DNA of 64,000 nucleotides. Source: Hylemonella sp. UBA6679. GTDB lineage: Bacteria > Pseudomonadota > Gammaproteobacteria > Burkholderiales > Burkholderiaceae_C. Location: NCBI GenBank assembly GCA_002454975.1, contig DKJZ01000013.1, positions 1-64,000 of the forward strand, given 5' to 3'. The notes under the pieces are model-generated. The model saw only the letters and a list, made by a program, of their open reading frames with translations, was not told the origin of the DNA and did no database searches. Positions 17,176-24,020 of the stretch are shown in pieces (the stretch's first letter is position 1; each line of letters starts with the position of its first letter). A program made the position numbers and the translations under genes.

Positions 17176-17748
17176 TCAAGCCTTGGCCAGCGCCTTCAAG
17201 GCCAGCTTGATGCCCTCGCTCACACCCACCTCGGGCGGCAAGGCCTTGAGGGCTGCGGCAGCTTCTTTGTCGCTGTAACCCAGGGCCACCAGGGCTTGCA
17301 AGATGTCGCCCTGTGCATCGGGCGCAGCGCCGCTGGCCCCCAGGTCGGCGCCGAGCTTGCCTTTGAGCTCAAGCAACAAACGCTCGGCCGTTTTTTTGCC
17401 GATGCCCGGCACCTTGACCAAGCGACCGGCCTGCTGCTGGGTGATGGCTTGCGACAACTCGGCCACGCTCATGCCCGACAACACCGACAGGGCGGTGCGC
17501 GGCCCCACCCCGCTGATTTTCACGAGTTCACGAAAGGTGGCGCGCTCGCTGTCGGTGGCAAAGCCATAGAGCAAATGCGCGTCTTCGCGCACCACCAAAT
17601 GGGTGAGCAAGCTCACGCGCTCGCCCAGCGCTGGCAGGTTGTAAAACGTGCTCATGGGCACCTGCACCTCGTAGCCCACGCCGCCACAATCCACCAGCAC
17701 CTGGGGAGGATTTTTTTCACTGAGGGTGCCGGTCAATTTGCCAATCAT
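17176..17748 (-). CDS. ruvA: Holliday junction DNA-binding protein RuvA
   Basis: Binds the four-way junction as a tetramer and loads RuvB. The 190 residues open MIGKLTGTLSEKNPPQVLVDCGGVGYEV. They carry the two helix-hairpin-helix segments LVKISGVGPRTALSVLSGM and LVKVPGIGKKTAERLLLEL, then a C-terminal RuvB-binding domain (ILQALVALGYSDKEAAAALK). The start is ATG 17748; a longer frame to 17817 gives a non-homologous Cys/Arg-rich extension. It ends 12 bases past the carbonic anhydrase stop, so the two converge. RuvB is therefore probably transcribed separately here. Confidence 0.95.
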   Translation of the reverse strand: MIGKLTGTLSEKNPPQVLVDCGGVGYEVQVPMSTFYNLPALGERVSLLTHLVVREDAHLLYGFATDSERATFRELVKISGVGPRTALSVLSGMSVAELSQAITQQQAGRLVKVPGIGKKTAERLLLELKGKLGADLGASGAAPDAQGDILQALVALGYSDKEAAAALKALPPEVGVSEGIKLALKALAKA

Positions 17749-17867
17749 GGGGTGCTTTCTGGGTGGAAGGTCGTGCCGCGGCCTCTGCGCGCAGGCATGC
17801 ATACCCACGCACCCCACAGGCTGCGCCGAGCGCGCCTATGATGTGAGACCGTTTCAGGAATTATCAG

Positions 17868-18815
17868 TTGATTCTTCGCCACCTTTTCTCCCCCCCGAAC
17901 AATGCCCGCCTGGCCCACCTGTGCGGCCCCATGGACGAGCACCTGCGTGCCATCGAGGTCGCCCTGGGCGTGAAAATCGCCCACCGCCACGAGCAATTCA
18001 AGGTCGATGGCCCCAAGGTCAAGGCCAAACGCGGCATGGAAGTGCTCCAAGCGCTGTATGAAATCGCTGCGCGCCCCATCGAGGCCACCACCTTGCAGCT
18101 CATGCTCGCGGGTGACTCCGCCTTGGCTGGCACCGAGCACGGCGAGGCCCTGCAAACCCGCCGCACCGATTTGCGCGCCCGCACGCCCAACCAGGCGGCC
18201 TACCTCGACAGCATCGCCACGCACGACATCACCTTTGGCATCGGCCCGGCCGGCACCGGCAAAACTTACCTGGCCGTGGCCATGGCGGTGGATGCGCTCG
18301 AGCGCGCCTCTGTTCAACGCATTGTGCTGACCCGCCCAGCAGTGGAAGCTGGCGAGCGCCTGGGCTTTTTGCCCGGTGACTTGGCCCAAAAAATCGACCC
18401 GTATTTGCGCCCGCTTTACGACGCGCTGCACGACCTGATGGGCTTTGAGAAAGTGCAAAAAGCCTTTGAGCGCAACGCCCTGGAAATTGCACCGCTGGCC
18501 TTCATGCGTGGGCGCACGCTCAACAACTCGTTTGTGATTTTGGACGAGGCGCAAAACACCACGCCCGAGCAAATGAAGATGTTCCTCACCCGTATTGGCT
18601 TTGGCTCCAAGGCCGTGGTCACCGGCGATGTGAGCCAGATCGACCTTCCCAAAAACCAACTCTCGGGCCTGGTGGATGCTGAGCGGGTGCTCAAGCGCAC
18701 CGAGGGCATCGCCATTCGCCACTTCACCAGCCGCGATGTGGTGCGTCACCCGCTGGTGGCGCGCATTGTGGATGCGTATGACGCGCCGCGGCGTAGCGCG
18801 GCCAAGCCTGAGTGA
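17868..18815 (+). CDS. phoH: PhoH-like ATPase
   Basis: A 315-residue PhoH family NTPase, with Walker A GIGPAGTGKTYLAVA and Walker B NSFVILDEAQNTTPEQMK. The N-terminal third has the family's KH-like region (LGVKIAHRHEQFKVDGP). The start is TTG 17868 (MILRHLFSPPNN), supported by AGGA seven bases upstream. PhoH family proteins are usually encoded next to ybeY, as here, and are thought to act in RNA metabolism; the precise activity of this protein is inferred only. Confidence 0.93.
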   Translation: MILRHLFSPPNNARLAHLCGPMDEHLRAIEVALGVKIAHRHEQFKVDGPKVKAKRGMEVLQALYEIAARPIEATTLQLMLAGDSALAGTEHGEALQTRRTDLRARTPNQAAYLDSIATHDITFGIGPAGTGKTYLAVAMAVDALERASVQRIVLTRPAVEAGERLGFLPGDLAQKIDPYLRPLYDALHDLMGFEKVQKAFERNALEIAPLAFMRGRTLNNSFVILDEAQNTTPEQMKMFLTRIGFGSKAVVTGDVSQIDLPKNQLSGLVDAERVLKRTEGIAIRHFTSRDVVRHPLVARIVDAYDAPRRSAAKPE

Positions 18816-18906
18816 TGGGTTGGGATCGCATGAACTTATAAGCAATTATTCGATGTCAGCCATGTGGATCAAGGCTGAGCCGCTCTTAGAATGAGAGCAA
18901 AACCTC

Positions 18907-19374
18907 ATGATGCACTCGCTCTCTCTTTCCCTGCAATTTGGCGCGCTGGACAACGCTGCGGCCCACCGCGCTGTGCTCAAGCGCCACAGCGTGACGCGCT
19001 GGCTACGCCACGCGCTCGACGCGGACGCCGAAATCACGGTGCGCATTGTGGATGCCGAGGAAGGCCAAGCGCTCAACCGCGACTACCGCCACAAAGACTA
19101 CGCCACCAATGTGCTGACCTTCGACTACACCCAGGCGCCCCTGGTGACTGCGGACCTGGTGTTGTGTGCACCGGTGGTCGAGCAAGAGGCACGCGAACAA
19201 GGCAAAACCCTGCAAGCGCATTACGCGCACCTGCTGGTGCACGGCACCTTGCATGCCCAAGGCTGGGACCACGAAACCAGCGAGGCCGACGCCCAAGCCA
19301 TGGAAGCGCGTGAGGTTGAGATTCTGCAAGGTCTGGGCTTTGCCAACCCCTACACTGGTGCCTCATCGGGATAA
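18907..19374 (+). CDS. ybeY: rRNA maturation endoribonuclease YbeY
   Basis: Single-strand-specific metalloendoribonuclease that matures the 3' end of 16S rRNA and contributes to ribosome quality control. The 155 residues carry the zinc motif HGTLHAQGWDH, giving His112, His116 and His122. The upstream NRDYRHKDYATNVLTFDY segment is diagnostic. Two adjacent ATG codons (18907 and 18910) are possible starts. It follows phoH by 91 bases. The corC gene that commonly comes next is absent; the cytochrome/sulfide dehydrogenase pair begins instead. Confidence 0.94.
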   Translation: MMHSLSLSLQFGALDNAAAHRAVLKRHSVTRWLRHALDADAEITVRIVDAEEGQALNRDYRHKDYATNVLTFDYTQAPLVTADLVLCAPVVEQEAREQGKTLQAHYAHLLVHGTLHAQGWDHETSEADAQAMEAREVEILQGLGFANPYTGASSG

Positions 19375-19434
19375 CACCGATGACCCGCTATATAAGTCAG
19401 TACCAAAATAACAAGCTTGTCTGAAAGGAAGACC

Positions 19435-19776
19435 ATGAACCCCATTCACACCACCACCCGTCTGCTGGGTTCGGCCGCCGTGCTGTGCCTGAGCAGCTTG
19501 GCTTGGCAAGCCCAGGCGCAAACCGTGACCGCCAACGAACTCAATGTGCGCAGCCTGGCCGCCACCTGCGCCAACTGCCACGGCACCGACGGCCGCGCTG
19601 TGACCAACTCCACCGTACCCTCGATTGCGGGCATGCCTGCTGCCTACATCACCGAGCAAATGAAAGCTTTCAAATCGGGCGCGCGTCCGGCCACCGTCAT
19701 GCACCAGCTGGCCAAGGGCTACACCGACGAGCAAATCGTCACCATCGCCAACTATTTCGCAGCCGTCAAGCGCTAA
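19435..19776 (+). CDS. monohaem c-type cytochrome, likely partner of the sulfide dehydrogenase
   Basis: A 113-residue periplasmic cytochrome. The signal peptide runs to AWQAQA, and the haem site is CANCH in LAATCANCHGTDGRA. The axial Met is probably in the IAGMPAAYITEQMKAFKSG region, typical of small class I cytochromes. ATG 19435 has AAGGAAG just upstream, so an earlier in-frame TTG at 19417 is unlikely. It precedes the flavoprotein gene by nine bases, the arrangement of the FccA/SoxE cytochrome with FccB/SoxF. It would accept electrons from sulfide oxidation and pass them on in the periplasm. Confidence 0.88.
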   Translation: MNPIHTTTRLLGSAAVLCLSSLAWQAQAQTVTANELNVRSLAATCANCHGTDGRAVTNSTVPSIAGMPAAYITEQMKAFKSGARPATVMHQLAKGYTDEQIVTIANYFAAVKR

Positions 19777-19785
19777 GGAGCCGTC

Positions 19786-21081
19786 ATGCAACGCCGTCGT
19801 TTTGTACAAAACTCTTTCTCGCTGGCAGCCCTGACCGCCGTAGGTGGCCTCAGCACCCTGACAGGCTGCGCCACCACCGCCTCGGTGCCCAGCAAAACCC
19901 GTGTGCTGGTGGTGGGTGGCGGCTATGGAGGCGCCACCGCTGCCAAGTACGTGCGCATGCTCTCCAACTACCAAATTGAGGTGGTGATGGTTGAGCCGCA
20001 AGACCAGTTTGTGTCTTGCCCCATCTCCAACCTGGTCATTGGCGGCTCCAAGACCGTGGCAGACCTCACCCGTCCGTATGACGGCTTGAGCAGCAAGCAC
20101 GGTGTGATTCGCGTCAAAGACATGGTGAGCAACATTGACGTGGAAAAGAAAGTGGCCAAGCTCGCCTCCGGCGTGAGCATCGGCTACGACAAGATGATTT
20201 TGTCGCCCGGCATCGGCATGATGTGGGAGAGCATCGAAGGCCTGCAAGCGGCCCAAGCGGCTGGCCAAATTTTGCAAGCCTGGAAAGCCGGCCCCGAGAC
20301 CGCAGCACTGCGCCGCCAACTCGAAGCCATGCCCGATGGTGGTGTGTACGCCATCACCATCCCGACGGCGCCCTACCGTTGCCCCCCCGGCCCGTACGAG
20401 CGTGCCAGCCAGGTGGCGCATTACTTCAAGAACTTCAAGCCCAAGTCCAAGGTGCTGATTTTGGACGCGAACCCGGATGTGATCTCCAAAGGCCCGTTGT
20501 TCAAAAAATACTGGGCGGACAACTACGCTGGTTTGATTGAGTACCGCCCCAACCACAAAGCCGTGGCGGTGGACGCCGCCAACATGACCGTGAAGTTTGA
20601 TGTGCAAAACGACGTCAAAGCCAACGTGCTCAACGTGCTGCCCGACATGCGCGCAGGCGAGATCGCGGTGCAGACCGGCTTGGCCAATGTGAACAAGCGC
20701 TGGGCCGACATCAACTACCTGACCTTCGAGTCCAAGGTGGGCAAAGACGTGCACATCATTGGCGATGCGATCCAGGTCGCGCCCCTGATGCCCAAGTCGG
20801 GCCACATGGCCAACTCACACGCCAAAGTCACGGCCGCTGCCGTGGTGGCACAACTCAGCGGCGTGGAGGTCAACCCCAACCCGATGCTGACCAACACCTG
20901 CTACAGCTTTGTGAGCGACAAACAGGTGGTGCACGTGGCCTCGGTCCACCAGTACGTGGCTGCCGAGAAAACCTTCAAAACCGTGGCGGGCTCGGGCGGC
21001 GTGTCGGCCGCGCCTTCTGACCTGGAAGGCATTTACGCCATGAACTGGGCGCACAACATTTGGGCTGACGCGCTGGGCTAA
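19786..21081 (+). CDS. flavocytochrome c sulfide dehydrogenase, flavoprotein subunit (FccB/SoxF-like)
   Basis: FAD protein that oxidises sulfide in the periplasm. The 431 residues start with a twin-arginine signal (MQRRRFVQNSF) ending in LTGC, which also fits a lipobox. RVLVVGGGYGGATAAKY binds FAD. Three cysteines match the FccB pattern: Cys78 in VSCPISNLVIGG (covalent FAD), with Cys199 in PYRCPPGPYER and Cys372 in TNTCYSFV (redox disulfide). The C-terminus is the FCSD flavin-binding domain. All key residues are retained, so it looks functional. It forms a two-gene unit with the preceding cytochrome, closed by a strong hairpin terminator. No other sox or dsr gene is in view. Confidence 0.92.
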   Translation: MQRRRFVQNSFSLAALTAVGGLSTLTGCATTASVPSKTRVLVVGGGYGGATAAKYVRMLSNYQIEVVMVEPQDQFVSCPISNLVIGGSKTVADLTRPYDGLSSKHGVIRVKDMVSNIDVEKKVAKLASGVSIGYDKMILSPGIGMMWESIEGLQAAQAAGQILQAWKAGPETAALRRQLEAMPDGGVYAITIPTAPYRCPPGPYERASQVAHYFKNFKPKSKVLILDANPDVISKGPLFKKYWADNYAGLIEYRPNHKAVAVDAANMTVKFDVQNDVKANVLNVLPDMRAGEIAVQTGLANVNKRWADINYLTFESKVGKDVHIIGDAIQVAPLMPKSGHMANSHAKVTAAAVVAQLSGVEVNPNPMLTNTCYSFVSDKQVVHVASVHQYVAAEKTFKTVAGSGGVSAAPSDLEGIYAMNWAHNIWADALG

Positions 21082-21101
21082 AGCCTGTTGGCGACAACTT
21101 C

Positions 21102-21130
21102 AAACCGGGCCTGATGGGCCCGGTTTTTTT
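21102..21130 (+). terminator. rho-independent terminator after the sulfide dehydrogenase gene
   Basis: Perfect 10-bp stem AAACCGGGCC / GGCCCGGTTT with a 5-base loop, followed by a run of T. The right arm plus T-tract is then repeated twice in degenerate form (GCCTGGTTTTTTAT and GCCCGGTTTTTTCAT), reaching to about 21161 at the end of the convergent permease gene. Confidence 0.9.
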
Positions 21131-21157
21131 ATGCCTGGTTTTTTATGCCCGGTTTTT

Positions 21158-22780
21158 TCATGTCTGCGATTCGTCACGCAAGGTGCGGCTGAGCAACATC
21201 ACAGGCAGCAGCCCCACCAGCACCAAGGCCAAAGCGGGCAAGGCCGCTTCGCCCAAGCGTTCATCGCGGGCGAGTTGGTAGGTCACCACGGCCAGGGTGT
21301 CGCTGTTGAAAGGCCGCAGCACCAAGGTGGCGGGCAGCTCTTTCATCACATCCACAAACACCAGCAGCGCTGCCGCTGCCGCTGGGCCTTTGAGCAAGGG
21401 CCAATGCACCTCGCGCAACAAGCGCGCGTCGCTGCTGCCCATCATGCGGGCCGACTCGTCCAGGCTCAACGGAATACGCGCATAACCGCTTTGCACCGAC
21501 TGCAAAGCCACGGCGCTAAAGCGCACCAGGTAAGCCCACACCAGCCCCAAGACGGTGGCCGTGACCCAATAGCCCGCGCTGCTTTGCGGCCAGATGGTTT
21601 GCAGCCACCCCACCGGCAGCAGCAAGCCCACCACCACCACCGCGCCAGGCACGGCGTAGCCCAGCGAGGCCAGACCCACCACGCTGCGGGTCAGGCCATC
21701 GGGGTGACGCCGCTGCACAAAAGCCAGCAAGATGGCCAAGCCCACTGCCAGCGCGGCCGTGCCCAAACCCAGGCTCAAGCTGTTGATGGACCACGACAAA
21801 AAGCGCGCCCAGGGCAGCTCCCAATCTTGCACCCACAAAGGGCGCAGCATGAAAATCACCGGGGCCACAAACCCCATGAGCAAAGGCAGCGCACACAACA
21901 CCCAGGCCACGGCTGCCGCAGGGCCATGGAGCTGCACTGGGCGAGCCTCTTGCGAGCCTGCGCGCTCGCCGCGGCCCACAAAGCGCATGCGGGCTTGCGC
22001 ACGGCGCTCCAACATCAACAGCAGCAAGACCACGCCCAGCAGCAAGGCAGCCAGCTGGGCCGCGGCCAGGCGGTTGTCCATGGCCAGCCAGGCTTTGTAA
22101 ATGCCAGCGGTAAACGTTTGAATGCCAAAGTAGCTCGACACCCCAAAATCAGCCAGGGTTTCCATCAAGGCCAGGGCCACGCCAGCAGCCACCGCTGGGC
22201 GGGCCAATGGCAAGGCGATTTCACGCACCCGGCGCAACAACGGTGCGCCCAGCAGGCGCGCGGCCTCCATCAGGTGCGAGGCGCGCTCGCGCAGGGCTGT
22301 GCGGGCCAGCAGGTACACATAGGGGTACAGCGCAAAGGTCATCACCCAGGCTGCGCCCCACACATTGCGCACCTCGGGAAACACCCGCCCCTGCAGGCCG
22401 GTGAGCTGCCGAATCGCGGTTTGCAGCGGGCCGCTGAACTGCAAAAAATCGGTGTAGCCGTACGCCACCACATAGGCAGGCATGGCTAGGGGCAGCAGCA
22501 AGGCCCAGGTGAAAGTGCGCCGGCCCCGAAATTCAAACAAAGTCACCAGGGCCGCTGCGGGCACACCCACAGCCATCACCCCCAAGGCCACCAGCAGGCA
22601 CAAAGCCAGGCTGGTGAGGCTGTAGTCGGGCAGCACGGTGGCGGCCATGTCGCGCAACAGGCCCCAGGCCTGCGCGCTGCCCTCGCCCCAGGGCCACCAA
22701 GCGCCCAGCACCAGAACCACCGGCAGCATCAGCAGCACGGTGGCAGGTAAAACCAGGTAACGCAGCAAGGCAGAGGGCAT
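21158..22780 (-). CDS. iron(III) ABC transporter permease, FbpB/SfuB type
   Basis: Inner-membrane permease of 540 residues with about a dozen predicted transmembrane helices in two homologous halves, as in fused FbpB-type permeases. Each half has a cytoplasmic loop of the EAA type: EAARLLGAPLLRRVREIALPLARPA in two runs, and DESARMMGSSDARLLREVHWPLLKGP. The motif MKELPATLVLRPF is typical of ferric-iron and thiamine/putrescine-type permeases. It is divergent from the ATPase gene at 22873, with 92 bases between them. No periplasmic binding protein gene lies nearby, so the substrate is inferred from family only. Confidence 0.88.
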   Translation of the reverse strand: MPSALLRYLVLPATVLLMLPVVLVLGAWWPWGEGSAQAWGLLRDMAATVLPDYSLTSLALCLLVALGVMAVGVPAAALVTLFEFRGRRTFTWALLLPLAMPAYVVAYGYTDFLQFSGPLQTAIRQLTGLQGRVFPEVRNVWGAAWVMTFALYPYVYLLARTALRERASHLMEAARLLGAPLLRRVREIALPLARPAVAAGVALALMETLADFGVSSYFGIQTFTAGIYKAWLAMDNRLAAAQLAALLLGVVLLLLMLERRAQARMRFVGRGERAGSQEARPVQLHGPAAAVAWVLCALPLLMGFVAPVIFMLRPLWVQDWELPWARFLSWSINSLSLGLGTAALAVGLAILLAFVQRRHPDGLTRSVVGLASLGYAVPGAVVVVGLLLPVGWLQTIWPQSSAGYWVTATVLGLVWAYLVRFSAVALQSVQSGYARIPLSLDESARMMGSSDARLLREVHWPLLKGPAAAAALLVFVDVMKELPATLVLRPFNSDTLAVVTYQLARDERLGEAALPALALVLVGLLPVMLLSRTLRDESQT

Positions 22781-22841
22781 TCGGGGGAGGATTTAGAGGG
22801 AAGTGCGGAGGAGGTGTGGGGGTTTGAGGGGCTCGGCTACA

Positions 22842-22862
22842 AATGAGAATTGTATGCATCTA
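22842..22862. promoter_or_regulatory. possible Fur-like operator between fbpB and fbpC
   Basis: The sequence AATGAGAATTGTATGCATC contains ATGAGAAT, seven of eight matches to the ATGATAAT part of the Fur consensus. The other half matches poorly, about 10 of 19 overall. It lies 11-31 bases before the ATPase start, in the only AT-rich part of this divergent gap. Confidence 0.35.
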
Positions 22863-22872
22863 GAATTCACCC

Positions 22873-23940
22873 ATGTACCTGGACGTTTCTGATCTGCACG
22901 TGACCTACCCGGGCCGCACCGAAGCGGCCGTGCAAGGCGTGTCTTTGGGCCTGCGCGCCGGCGACATTGGCGTGCTGATTGGCCCCTCGGGCTGCGGCAA
23001 AACCACCTTGTTGCGCTCTGTGGCCGGCCTGGAGCGCAGCAGCGCAGGCACCATCCACCTGGCCAAACAGTTGGTCAGCGGCCAAGGGGTGCACACGCCG
23101 CCTGAGGCACGCCGCATCGGCATGGTGTTTCAGGATTACGCCCTCTTTCCGCACATGACTGTGGCCAACAACGTGGGGTTTGGCCTGGCGCACCTCAAAG
23201 GCAGCGCAAAAACCGCGCGGGTGCACGAGGTGCTTGAACTTGTGGGCCTCGCAGGCAGTCAAGACCGTTACCCCCATGAGCTCTCAGGCGGCCAGCAGCA
23301 GCGTGTGGCACTGGCCCGCGCGCTTGCACCGCAGCCGCAACTGCTGCTGCTCGACGAGCCTTTTTCCAACCTGGATGTAGATTTGCGCGAGCGCCTGGCC
23401 CATGAGGTGCGCTTGATTCTCAAAGCCGCCAATATCACCGCGCTGTTGGTCACACACGACCAACTCGAAGCCTTTGCCATTGGCGACCGCATCGGGGTGA
23501 TGAACCACGGCCACCTGCACCAGTGGGACGACGCCTACACCCTCTACCACCGGCCCAGCACCCGCTTTGTGGCGGACTTCATTGGCCACGGTGTTTTTGC
23601 GCCGGCCACCCTCACACAAAGCGGCGGGCAAACTGTGCTCAGTACCCCGCTGGGCGTCTTGCAAGACATTGAAGAATGCCCCCTGCCCAGCGCCTATGCG
23701 CAGGGTGAGTGCGATGTGCTGCTGCGTGCCGACGACATCGTGCACGACGACCACGCCCCGGTGCAGGCGCAAATCATGCGCAAGTCGTTTCGCGGCTCAG
23801 AGTTTTTGTACACGCTGCAACTCAAGAGCGGCCAAACCGTCATGGCCCATGTGCCCAGCCACCACGACCACAAGCTGGGCGAGTGGATCGGCATTCGCCC
23901 CGAGGTCGACCACGTGGTGACGTTTCCGCGCAGCACCTGA
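22873..23940 (+). CDS. iron(III)-type ABC transporter ATPase, FbpC-like
   Basis: ATP-binding subunit of 355 residues. Walker A is IGPSGCGKTTLLRS, the Q-loop VFQDYALFPHMT, the signature LSGGQQQRVALARAL, Walker B LLLLDEPFSNLD and the H-loop LLVTHDQLEA. After residue 230 comes a C-terminal TOBE-type regulatory region (DVLLRADDIVHDD), as in FbpC. The start is ATG 22873. It would pair with the divergent FbpB-type permease. A ferric substrate is the family default; thiamine or polyamine cannot be ruled out without the missing binding protein. Confidence 0.88.
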   Translation: MYLDVSDLHVTYPGRTEAAVQGVSLGLRAGDIGVLIGPSGCGKTTLLRSVAGLERSSAGTIHLAKQLVSGQGVHTPPEARRIGMVFQDYALFPHMTVANNVGFGLAHLKGSAKTARVHEVLELVGLAGSQDRYPHELSGGQQQRVALARALAPQPQLLLLDEPFSNLDVDLRERLAHEVRLILKAANITALLVTHDQLEAFAIGDRIGVMNHGHLHQWDDAYTLYHRPSTRFVADFIGHGVFAPATLTQSGGQTVLSTPLGVLQDIEECPLPSAYAQGECDVLLRADDIVHDDHAPVQAQIMRKSFRGSEFLYTLQLKSGQTVMAHVPSHHDHKLGEWIGIRPEVDHVVTFPRST

Positions 23941-24020
23941 ACACGCGCCTTCCTCGGCGAGGGCCTTGTCAGGTAGCTTTGCTAAAGTGTGTTTTTGGTA
24001 TCTGCCATGAGGTGACCGGT

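Noticed and set aside
19364..19382. Small hairpin CATCGG...CCGATG at the ybeY stop
   Set aside because: The stem is only six bases and no T-run follows, so it does not support a terminator or riboswitch call.
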